A stretch of DNA of 27,060 nucleotides, taken from positions 1 through 27,060 of the forward strand of contig CAMYZK010000003.1 in the NCBI GenBank assembly GCA_947303825.1. Direction: 5' to 3'. The translations under genes were made by a program, and so were the position numbers. The notes beneath the pieces were generated by a model that searched no databases, was not told the origin of the DNA, and saw nothing but the letters and a program-made list of their open reading frames with translations. Shown here piece after piece: positions 15,839-24,142 of this stretch (positions are counted from its first letter, which is position 1; every line of letters begins with the position of its first letter). This DNA is from an uncultured Prevotella sp. GTDB taxonomy: Bacteria; Bacteroidota; Bacteroidia; Bacteroidales; Bacteroidaceae.

Positions 15839-18800
15839 TTTACCATTAATGATGTAAAGGCCCTTGGCAGCCTTGTCTACACGCACGCCATTGAGGTTGT
15901 AGATACGCTCGGGAACATTGTTCTCGGCATTTATAGTCTCGGTGATAGCAGTGACGATGCTGGCAGCAGCAGCCTCGCCAAGACCACCCATCTCGTTGGC
16001 GGCACGCACTGCCCATGTGGCATTGACGTCGTCAACATTGTATGAGTTGGTAAGGGTGAAGTCAACCACCTTGCCATTCTTCACTATAGCATAGAGCAAA
16101 GCATAGTCGCTGTCAGTCCAGGTGAGAACCTTGGTATCCTTATTTACCTCTACGCTGGCGGGCATAGGAGCCTGCTCGGTGAGGAGCGTAGGATCCCACT
16201 CTCCAAACATGTTGTGCAGGTTGCCTGCCTCCATAGCCTCCTCGGCTGTGAGCACAGGATTGTTCTCATGGCCGTCGCCGAATACCTTCTTACGTCCACT
16301 AAGGTCGATGACACTTCCGGTAGAGGTCATGGAGTTGAACTCTGCAAAGCGCTTTGGCCAGCCACCGCTCATCTCATTCCAGCCGATAGCCGAAGGAACG
16401 ACATTCATCTTCGTGTCAATCCAGAGAGCCACAGGAGTGCCACTGCCCCACGGACGACCGAGGGTGTAGTTGCCGTCTACCTCGGCAGCACTGTAGTTCT
16501 TTCCGCTTACAATGCCGGGCTCGCCGTTGATGACACAGTCCTTATAGGTGTAACCATACTTGATGCTCTTTGAGGGCACTGCAGCATAGCCACCGTAAAT
16601 CTGACGTATCTCCACACCGTTGAAGAAGGCATCGCCCTTACCGCACATGTAGTCGGTGCGTCCGCGCACATAGCCGCCCTCAAAGTAGTAGAGGCCGTTG
16701 TCGTTGTTCGATGTCCAGGTGTCCTGATAGCCACGCAGACCGGTGTTCTTGTAGATGGTACGTGTAGCCTTGTCCTGAACGGCAAGGTCACGGCCAGTAG
16801 CATCGTCCATACCACTCTCTATGGTAAGATCCTGGAAGTAGTAGTCGCTACCACTGATCTGGAACACATCGCTGTTGCCTATGCCGTCGTACTTCGAGGT
16901 TGTGCCGTAAGTTCCGGCGAAGGTCTCGTTCTTATCGATGCCGTTGGTGATGATGACGCCGTCGCGGCTCTCACCGATAAGCGAGAGGTTCTGGGTGTTG
17001 ATGAACGTGATACACTCGGGCACCTCGTAGCCGTTGACGGTCTTCATGGTGCTCTTCAGAGGAATGGTGTACTCACCATTCTTGACGAAGATGCGGTAGC
17101 GGGTGTTCTTGTCGCTGCGGGCCTGTGCTGCGGCGATAGCCTTCACCAGGTCATCGACATTGTCAACCACGTAGTCGTACATCTTCTTATCGATGCTGGG
17201 ACGTGTCATAGTGGTGAACGTCAGGGCGATAGGTTCAGCTATGTAGTTGTCGGTCAGGTCGGCCACAGTGTTAGCAGGCAGGTTGAAGGAGTACTCAGTG
17301 CTGTATTCCAAGCTCTTGTACTCAAATGTTACAGTCTTGCCGCTCACAGTGGGAGTGGTGGGGTTCTGAGTGTTGCTGTTGATGCGTACATCGTTGATAT
17401 AGGCCACAGCACCTTCCTTCACTTTGACGCGCTCGTCGAAGGTGAGCACTATCTTGCCTGAGGCAGATGCACCAGTAGCTCCGTTCTCAGGAACGGTCGA
17501 TACAAGCATTGGAGCCTTACCGTCGTCAACGAGCTTCGGTGTGCCGGTGATGAAGAACATAGCCAGGGTGTTGCCGTCGTTGGCCGAGGCTGCACCATCG
17601 ACCTGTGAGGTCTTGTCGGCGAGCATACGGATGTAGAGGTCTTTCTGGTTGTTGACCTCAGCAGGCATCTGCTCGTTGAACTGTGCCACCTGCTTGGCAC
17701 CTGTCATGGTGATGCTGCCAAACTTGGTCCAGTTCTCGCCGTCGAGCGAGTACTCAGCATTGTAGGTCTGGTAGGCGTTGTAGTTATAAAGCATCTGGAA
17801 CTGCACATTGATGTCGGTGAAGGCCTCGGCATTGATCTTGGTCTGCCAGTGCCAGTTGCCCACATCGCCGTTCTTCGTTCCAGTGCGCCAGTTCACGGCA
17901 GCACCCTTGAAGCTCTCGTAGCCTCCTGCTCCGAGCCAGCTCTTGTCGAGCCAACCACTGGTCTCGCCCGTAGCGGTTTCCACAAGGTTGAGGGCATCGG
18001 CATCATTGTCCTGAGCAGCGAAGTCAGCCTTACGGCCATTGCTGCCAGCCTTATAGAAGTCCCAGCCGGCAATGATGTCGGCCTCGGCATACATGGCAGT
18101 AATCTGAATGTCGCCATCCATGCTGATGAGCTTCGAGCTGGCCGTTTCGCCGTCGCTCCAGTTGGTGAAGGTAACAAGACCCTCATACTGGTTGGCGTTG
18201 AGCTGTACAGCGGTGCCAGCCTCGTACATCCACTTGCCGTCGATGACGGTGGGCTCGGGGCTAACGGTCACCATGTAGTCGTTGGTGCCGTCAACGGTAA
18301 GGGCCAGCTCGTAGGTCTCAACAGCCACGAAGTTGGCTGTGAGCGTCTCGTTGCCGGTCACGGTATACTTGAACTTAGCCTCGGTCGAGACCTCCTGGCC
18401 TGCGGCGTTGGTCCAGTTCACAAAGTCATAGCCAAAGTTCTCGGTGGCGGTGAGTGTCACCTCGCTGCCCTCCTCATACTCGTCGGCCATCGGATAGACG
18501 TTGACGCTACCGGCCTCCTCGGGAGCAACGGCAGTAGCCAGCGTGTACATAGACACATCGGCCTTGGTACCATTGACAAGACCCTCGATGATGACATCGC
18601 TGAAGCCACCTTCCTTGGTATTGCTTACACCAACGGTAGCCGAGAGGACGAGCTCCTCGCCAGAGGTGAGGGCGGCCTGCTGCTCGGCAGTGAGTTCAAT
18701 CTCTACGTGGTTAGTCCAGTTGCTGTTAGAGCCGAACTTGTCATCATTCTTATTCTTATTGGCACGCGGAGCGGTGAAGGTGCCCAGGGTGACAGCCTCG

Positions 18801-21800
18801 CCTTCACCCACCTTGGCAGTGATGGTCACGCCGTTCTCTGAATCGGTGCCGAAGCGCTGTATCCACATGCTCACCTTGGTCGGTGTGAAGGTCAGGCCTG
18901 CTGCGGGCTTTGCCACCCACTGCACAGCCTTTGTCTCGCCAGAAGGCTTAAGCTTGATGAAGGTGACACCTGAGGCCAGGTCGTCGGCAGAGCGAGTTGC
19001 TGCGCCGGTGATTTCTAGGTCGCCAGTGTTGACGGCCACGGTCGAGAAGGCACCTTCGGGCTGTGCGGTGTAGCTGCTGATGGTAGCGGGGTCGTTGAAT
19101 GGCCACTCGATGCTGGCCGTTGCGTTGTCGTAGCTCTCGCCACCACCCTGGCTCTGCACCACTGGCAGCACCACCTGGATGTAGCGATAGTAGCTACCCT
19201 CGCTGCCAAACACGACATCAACGGTCTCGGCCGAGCCAGCGATTTCGTAGCTGATGGTCTTGGCGCTGGTGTAGTCGTTCTGGCCGTCGATGGTCAGTTC
19301 AGAAAGCTCGTTGTAAGCCTCAACGCTTACTACAGCCCCCTTGCAAGAAGGAATGGTGAACTTGGTACCGCTGTTAATCTGGCACCAGTCGCCCCAGTTG
19401 GAGTTGTTGAACTTACCAGGATTGGTGCTGAAGTGTGTGGGCACGTCAATGGTCACGCCGTTGACGCTGGCCTGAGCCACCCATACCAGATTGTCCTGAT
19501 TCTGCCACTGCACGCTGGGCGCACCGTTGTTCTTCTGGAAGTCGAACTTCACGGTCACAGACTCTGTGCGGTCGGCCAGATTCACCATGTTCTCGGTGAA
19601 CACGGGAAGGAGCGTCAAGGCCTCTGCTTCGGGCACGGTCATCTCCTCACCCACAGCCCATGTGCTCTCGCCGTTGGTCCATGCTGTCAGTGTGTAGCCA
19701 GCCTTGTAGAGTGTGAAGTTCTGAGGAACGGTGAACTTGCTGCCTATCTCTGCAGTGACATCGGCAGGAGCCACGCCCTCGGCACCGGCGTTGGCGATGT
19801 CGAAGCTAATCTTGCAGTCGCTGGGGATAGTAGCCGGGTCAACAGCCTCTACAGCGAAGTAGGGGGTGTAGCTGCCGCCGCTGATGGTCAGCGTAGTTGC
19901 CTCGCCCTTGTAGAATGTAGAGGCGATGTTGTTCTCCTTGTCGTTGTGGTAGCAGGCACCATTGTTGGTGTTGAACGTACCAACGGTAGCGCCGGTAGCA
20001 TCCTTGATGGTGACGTCGCCGCCCCAGGCGCAGGTACCCATAGACACCTTTACAGGGCCTTCGACCTTTACCTGAGCTGAGAAGTTGGCTAGTCCGTGCT
20101 CGTTAGAGTGGTACTTACCGGTGATGACGGCGTTAGCCGTCTCGTCGTCGGCAGCCACGCGAGTGAACGTGCCGTCGGCGTTCATCTTCAGGCCGGCCGT
20201 GGTGACGCTGGTCTCATTGGCGGTGAAGAACGAGCCGTTGGTGAAGTCGGCCTTGATGTCGGCCCAGCCAGAAGGCTCAACGATAGGCTCGTCGCCGCTG
20301 CGCTCGCCAGTAATCTCTATCTTTGTGATGAAGAGGTTGGTGGCGGTGACGGCACGGGTCATGGCGATGGTCTTGCTGCCGTCGGCATCCTGGGGTACGG
20401 TCAGGGTGATGGTGTTAGGCTCGGTGCCGTACTCGGCAGTACCCTGAACAGCCTCGTTGATGTTGACAAACTCCAGACCGCCGTTGGTAGCAGTAGAGAC
20501 GGTGGTCTCGCCCTTCTCAAACTTCAGCAGCGCACCCGACTGCTTCCCTTCTGCGTTCTTGTTGCGGTAAGCGGTGATGGCAATCTTGTCGCCGGCCTTC
20601 AGGGCCTTGTCGAGGGCGATGTTCACAACATTGGTCGAGAAGTCCTTGGCACCACGCAGGCGTATGACATAGTTGCCGCTGTTGCCAATGTTCACGTCGT
20701 CGGCAGTGAGGTCGGCACCAGTGGCATCGGTAGCAGTCACTGTACCGCCGGTGACGATGGCTCCTTCTGCATTGCCTTCCCACGAGAAGATGGCGCTGCC
20801 TTCATTAGCGGGTTCGGCCTGGGCCTCTGCCACGTCGTCAGCAGTGCGGGGACAAATCTCGATGGTCTCATTGTAGAGCACCACGATGCCAGTAACATCG
20901 TAGGTCTTGCCATCGGCCAATTCAACACCGGTCTTAAACTTGTCGTAGAACGTAATGGTAGCACCGGTTGCGTCGGCAAAGGTCTTGGCCTCTGCGTTAT
21001 AGGTCACGTTCTTCAGCGTGACGAGCGTGCTCTGGTTGGCCTTGGCAATCTCGCCTACAGTCTTCACTACAGGAACGACCTCGGCAGTACCAATGGTAAG
21101 GCCTTCGTTAGAGAAATTGGTAATCTCGGCATTGCCCTGATAGAGCACTATGCTGGCATCGATGGTGCCGGTAAGCGTCTGTCCGGCCTCCAGTCCATGA
21201 TTCTTGGTATATACCAGCGCACCATAGCCGTTGGCATCGGCCAGGAATGCGTTGTTTCCATTGACAAACACCACCTGCTCGCCGTTGAAGGTGATAGTGG
21301 CGGGAGTGCTGGTCGCTGTGACTTTGCTCTGCAGCTCGCTGAAGGAGCCGACAGCCACCTTAGAGTTCTGCACCGTCAGCGTGAAGCTGGCACTGCTCGG
21401 CTTGTAGGTGTTGTCGCCAGCAAACGAAGCGCTGATGGTCGTCGTGCCGGCAGTCAGCAGATTAATCTGTGTAGCGGTAGCGTTGATGGTTGCCACCTCC
21501 TCGTTGCTGCTGGTCCATGTTACGACAGCATTGGCAATGGGAGCACCGTCGGCACCAGAGACAGAGACGCTAGGCAGGCTCATGGTAGTGCCCACTTCGC
21601 CAGAGGTCTGATGTTCACCTAACGTAACGGTGGTTGCCGTGCGGGTGTCGGTAGTTACTTCACCATAAGTAATCACAATCTCACTAATTCGCACTTGCAC
21701 GTTTGACGTATTGGCATTGCCAAGCACAAACGACGTGCTGTTGATGTCGAAGACACCATTGGTGCCGGTAACGGCATTGCCTTCAACTGTCACGGAGACA

Positions 21801-22135
21801 TTGCTGTAGCTTTCTCCTGTAAACGTAATGGCAATGCTGTTGATGGTTTTCTGTGCCAGCGACTGCACCGTGATGGTGTTACTGCCATTAGCACTCCAGT
21901 AGAGGCGAATGTCGCCAGCTTTGTTCAGTCCAGGCATGTTCGAGTTCGCCCCTTTGTCGCCGACCACCGACCAAGCGTTGGCGTCAAGTCCCAACAAGGC
22001 AGCATCGTTCTCGCCAGTCATGTTTGCAGTCGTTGAGCCAGAATACTTCATCGTAACCTGGTCAGCGTACGCCAATCCCCCGAAGAACATGACGAGCATG
22101 CTCAGCAGGGAGAATCGTAACAATTTGTACTTCAT
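15821..22135 (-). CDS. Giant multidomain pectin methylesterase (CE8) with T9SS sorting tail
   Basis: A 2104-residue secreted protein that would remove methyl esters from homogalacturonan. Signal peptide: residues 1-24 (cut after AYA). Modules seen in order: a beta-rich N-terminus; an Ig-like Big domain (about 165-255); an OB-like module (258-430); several jelly-roll-like beta modules; a Listeria-Bacteroides-type repeat (about 775-850); a divergent InlB-type repeat (about 1198-1272); a Big_5/SbsA-like domain (about 1536-1641); the CE8 beta-helix (about 1650-1960); and a C-terminal tail VYNLNGVR-type (about 2075-2104, ending GLYIINGKKVVVK). Esterase residues are intact: QD in GYQDTW (Q1804, D1805), D1828 in GRTDYMCGKGDAFF, and R1894 and W1896 in LGRPW. 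CE8 enzymes are commonly 300-600 residues, so this is exceptionally large. It is downstream of the pectate lyase gene (187-base gap) and probably in its operon. Confidence 0.9.
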   Translation of the reverse strand: MKYKLLRFSLLSMLVMFFGGLAYADQVTMKYSGSTTANMTGENDAALLGLDANAWSVVGDKGANSNMPGLNKAGDIRLYWSANGSNTITVQSLAQKTINSIAITFTGESYSNVSVTVEGNAVTGTNGVFDINSTSFVLGNANTSNVQVRISEIVITYGEVTTDTRTATTVTLGEHQTSGEVGTTMSLPSVSVSGADGAPIANAVVTWTSSNEEVATINATATQINLLTAGTTTISASFAGDNTYKPSSASFTLTVQNSKVAVGSFSELQSKVTATSTPATITFNGEQVVFVNGNNAFLADANGYGALVYTKNHGLEAGQTLTGTIDASIVLYQGNAEITNFSNEGLTIGTAEVVPVVKTVGEIAKANQSTLVTLKNVTYNAEAKTFADATGATITFYDKFKTGVELADGKTYDVTGIVVLYNETIEICPRTADDVAEAQAEPANEGSAIFSWEGNAEGAIVTGGTVTATDATGADLTADDVNIGNSGNYVIRLRGAKDFSTNVVNIALDKALKAGDKIAITAYRNKNAEGKQSGALLKFEKGETTVSTATNGGLEFVNINEAVQGTAEYGTEPNTITLTVPQDADGSKTIAMTRAVTATNLFITKIEITGERSGDEPIVEPSGWADIKADFTNGSFFTANETSVTTAGLKMNADGTFTRVAADDETANAVITGKYHSNEHGLANFSAQVKVEGPVKVSMGTCAWGGDVTIKDATGATVGTFNTNNGACYHNDKENNIASTFYKGEATTLTISGGSYTPYFAVEAVDPATIPSDCKISFDIANAGAEGVAPADVTAEIGSKFTVPQNFTLYKAGYTLTAWTNGESTWAVGEEMTVPEAEALTLLPVFTENMVNLADRTESVTVKFDFQKNNGAPSVQWQNQDNLVWVAQASVNGVTIDVPTHFSTNPGKFNNSNWGDWCQINSGTKFTIPSCKGAVVSVEAYNELSELTIDGQNDYTSAKTISYEIAGSAETVDVVFGSEGSYYRYIQVVLPVVQSQGGGESYDNATASIEWPFNDPATISSYTAQPEGAFSTVAVNTGDLEITGAATRSADDLASGVTFIKLKPSGETKAVQWVAKPAAGLTFTPTKVSMWIQRFGTDSENGVTITAKVGEGEAVTLGTFTAPRANKNKNDDKFGSNSNWTNHVEIELTAEQQAALTSGEELVLSATVGVSNTKEGGFSDVIIEGLVNGTKADVSMYTLATAVAPEEAGSVNVYPMADEYEEGSEVTLTATENFGYDFVNWTNAAGQEVSTEAKFKYTVTGNETLTANFVAVETYELALTVDGTNDYMVTVSPEPTVIDGKWMYEAGTAVQLNANQYEGLVTFTNWSDGETASSKLISMDGDIQITAMYAEADIIAGWDFYKAGSNGRKADFAAQDNDADALNLVETATGETSGWLDKSWLGAGGYESFKGAAVNWRTGTKNGDVGNWHWQTKINAEAFTDINVQFQMLYNYNAYQTYNAEYSLDGENWTKFGSITMTGAKQVAQFNEQMPAEVNNQKDLYIRMLADKTSQVDGAASANDGNTLAMFFITGTPKLVDDGKAPMLVSTVPENGATGASASGKIVLTFDERVKVKEGAVAYINDVRINSNTQNPTTPTVSGKTVTFEYKSLEYSTEYSFNLPANTVADLTDNYIAEPIALTFTTMTRPSIDKKMYDYVVDNVDDLVKAIAAAQARSDKNTRYRIFVKNGEYTIPLKSTMKTVNGYEVPECITFINTQNLSLIGESRDGVIITNGIDKNETFAGTYGTTSKYDGIGNSDVFQISGSDYYFQDLTIESGMDDATGRDLAVQDKATRTIYKNTGLRGYQDTWTSNNDNGLYYFEGGYVRGRTDYMCGKGDAFFNGVEIRQIYGGYAAVPSKSIKYGYTYKDCVINGEPGIVSGKNYSAAEVDGNYTLGRPWGSGTPVALWIDTKMNVVPSAIGWNEMSGGWPKRFAEFNSMTSTGSVIDLSGRKKVFGDGHENNPVLTAEEAMEAGNLHNMFGEWDPTLLTEQAPMPASVEVNKDTKVLTWTDSDYALLYAIVKNGKVVDFTLTNSYNVDDVNATWAVRAANEMGGLGEAAAASIVTAITETINAENNVPERIYNLNGVRVDKAAKGLYIINGKKVVVK

Positions 22136-22178
22136 ACTGTTGTTAGTTAGTTAATAAATTAGGTTAATTATAAAATGT

Positions 22179-22341
22179 TCACTTAATCACGACCTTGAGC
22201 TGCGCTCTTGCTCGTTCACGTTGACTTCGTCTTCGTTTGTCACGACTCGGCCATTCAAGCAAGCTTTATGGCTCTCGCTGCTCCAAACGTTCGGAAGAGC
22301 TCAAGCAAGCTCGGCTCTTCACTCACTTAATCACGACCTTG
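22179..22341. repeat. Duplicated 3' end of the pectate lyase gene flanking a repeat-rich spacer
   Basis: The 19-mer tcacttaatcacgaccttg occurs at 22179-22197 and 22323-22341. The second copy encodes the lyase's terminal KVVIK and TGA. The 125-base spacer contains tcaagcaagct twice (22255 and 22301), an aagagc/gctctt inverted repeat (about 22296-22320) and gctcgttcacgttg, which resembles gctcgctcacgttcg in the spacer after the pectinesterase gene. Confidence 0.85.
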
Positions 22342-24077
22342 CGTCCGTTCTTCACGACGATGCCACGATAATCTTTCTTGACACGCATCCCCTGCATATT
22401 ATAATGATGTGTAGCGGGTGCGCTGTCGGTCGAGAGGCTTTTAATGCCATCCTGCTCCTTAGGCTCATTGACAGCTTTTACCAGCGTTTCAAACTCATTG
22501 TAATAGGCAGGGAAATAGTCCTTAACATCCTTGCCCTGCAGGGCCTCCTGATTCTCTTCAAGCATGATGCGCTGCACCAGCGAGTTGCAGTACACCTCTA
22601 TATTGGTGTAATACTTGTGCTTGCTGTCTATAGTATAAAGATTGGCATCGTTCTTGTTGGGGTCAAGCCCGTTGGCCAGCTCCCAGTTGTCGGGCATTCC
22701 GTCCTTGTCGGAATCGTAGGATGCTGGACGGGAGCCTGTGGTGAAGTTTGCCTCAGTATAACCGTTGACATCGCTCACCTTGTCTATGCGTCCCCACTTG
22801 CCAGTGACAGAACCCTTGTACGTACAGGTGCCATTGCGTGTTTCGTCGGCATAGCGGGTATCTACGTCGTCGCGATAGAGCGAAGCACCTGCGTATGTCG
22901 TAACCTGCTCGAAGGCCATCTCTGCGTCGTGGGTAGTGACGGTGCCAGTGGGTGCCTCCTCGTCTAGCTTCATACACACATAGTCGGTGCCACTGACAGT
23001 CATATACTCGGCATCACTGCCATTATAGTGGTTGGGGTCCTTCGACCAGCGTTTGCCGTTTCGGGTAATGGTGCCGTCGTCGTATGTAAACTTCTCCCAT
23101 CCGGCAGCCTTGCCATCTATCATGTTTCCGTCTACGTAATAGCGGCTGGTCATATCCCAATAGATGGGATAGCCCGAGGCATTGCCGCTGGCACCCACCG
23201 TCACCTGCGTCAACTTCGACACCGTTGCGCCGGAACCGCTCTTATAGTAGTTGCCCACCATGTTTACCTTTCCACCGCCGGGACCTCCGTAGCATCCGTC
23301 AGTATTGTAGATGACGCAGTTGCGGAAGTCCACGTTTTCGGCCTGCACTGCATTTTCCCATTTATAATCGGCATAAAGGCTGTTAGAGGTATATCCTGTC
23401 CAGTCATAACGTGCACCATTGAAGCGCGGTGAGCGATTGGCCACGTGGAGAATCATGTTATGATGGAACGAGGCCAGCTTGCCTCCCCAGATGCCTCCAT
23501 AGCCGTGGGCACCCTTGTTGTGGCCGGCATTACAGAGGCTCTCGCCAATAGTACACCACTGCATGGTGAAGTTGTTGTTGTCGTAGAATGATGCCACCTC
23601 GTCGATAGACCAGGAGAGAGAGCAGTGGTCGAAGATGATACCAGTGTAATGGCGTGCCGTAGAGGCGTCGGCCCCGTCGTTGACATCCTTCTCCTGCCCA
23701 CGGCGTATGCGCAGATAGCGTATGATAATGTTGTTGCCGTGAGGGTTTACCGAAAAGTAGCGCAGAGTGATGCCCGGCTTTGGCGCTGTCTGTCCCATAA
23801 TGGTGGTGTTTGCACCAATATTGACATCGCTTTTCAGGGCTATGACCCCACCCACGTCGAAGACCACAATCTTCTTTGCCGAGCCGTTGACGGCAGCACG
23901 GAAGGAGCCCGCACCAGCATCGTTGAGGTTGGTTACGTGCACTATATTGCCTCCTCTGCCGCCAGTGACATAGCGTCCGTGCCCCTCTGCACCTGGGAAA
24001 GCAGGAGTCTGCGCAGCTACGCTGCTAAATGATAAATGGTAAATGATAAATGATAAGCCAAGTAAAAATCGTTTCAT
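22323..24077 (-). CDS. Pectate lyase, PL1 family, with T9SS-type tail
   Basis: A 584-residue secreted lyase that would cut polygalacturonate by calcium-dependent beta-elimination. The signal peptide is MKRFLLGLSFIIYHLSFSSV followed by AAQ. The parallel beta-helix of the Bacteroidota PL1 type spans about 25-350, with AFPGAEGHGRYVTGGRGG at its start, FDHCSLSWSIDEV, HGYGGIWGGKLASFHHN (about 190-206) and NRSPRFNGARYDW (about 212-224), the last probably carrying the catalytic arginine. DSDKDGMPDNWE (about 452-463) is a thrombospondin type 3-like calcium loop, also common in this lyase group. The C-terminus YNMQGMRVKKDYRGIVVKNG to KVVIK (about 555-584) fits a T9SS sorting tail. It starts 65 bases after the GH105 fusion gene, so it is likely co-transcribed. 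Half of the signal peptide is encoded by a microrepeat. Confidence 0.93.
   Translation of the reverse strand: MKRFLLGLSFIIYHLSFSSVAAQTPAFPGAEGHGRYVTGGRGGNIVHVTNLNDAGAGSFRAAVNGSAKKIVVFDVGGVIALKSDVNIGANTTIMGQTAPKPGITLRYFSVNPHGNNIIIRYLRIRRGQEKDVNDGADASTARHYTGIIFDHCSLSWSIDEVASFYDNNNFTMQWCTIGESLCNAGHNKGAHGYGGIWGGKLASFHHNMILHVANRSPRFNGARYDWTGYTSNSLYADYKWENAVQAENVDFRNCVIYNTDGCYGGPGGGKVNMVGNYYKSGSGATVSKLTQVTVGASGNASGYPIYWDMTSRYYVDGNMIDGKAAGWEKFTYDDGTITRNGKRWSKDPNHYNGSDAEYMTVSGTDYVCMKLDEEAPTGTVTTHDAEMAFEQVTTYAGASLYRDDVDTRYADETRNGTCTYKGSVTGKWGRIDKVSDVNGYTEANFTTGSRPASYDSDKDGMPDNWELANGLDPNKNDANLYTIDSKHKYYTNIEVYCNSLVQRIMLEENQEALQGKDVKDYFPAYYNEFETLVKAVNEPKEQDGIKSLSTDSAPATHHYNMQGMRVKKDYRGIVVKNGRKVVIK
24027..24056. 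repeat. AT-rich microrepeat within the pectate lyase signal peptide
   Basis: The run is made of aaatgataaatggt and aaatgataaatgataa units. On the coding strand these are repeated TTTATCATT units encoding SFIIYHLSF, which serve as the hydrophobic core of the signal peptide. Confidence 0.8.
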
Positions 24078-24142
24078 ATTTGTTTATGTTTGTTTTCGTT
24101 TGAGGGATGCGATAGAATCGCAGCATAAAGGACAGAACTGAG

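Noticed and set aside
20096..21622. A 508-codon open frame on the plus strand, plus others at 17849-18841 and 19433-20080
   Set aside because: They lie antisense to the pectinesterase gene, have no domain signal, and follow from its Thr/Ala/Val-rich codon pattern. The minus-strand reading has a signal peptide, intact CE8 motifs and a sorting tail.
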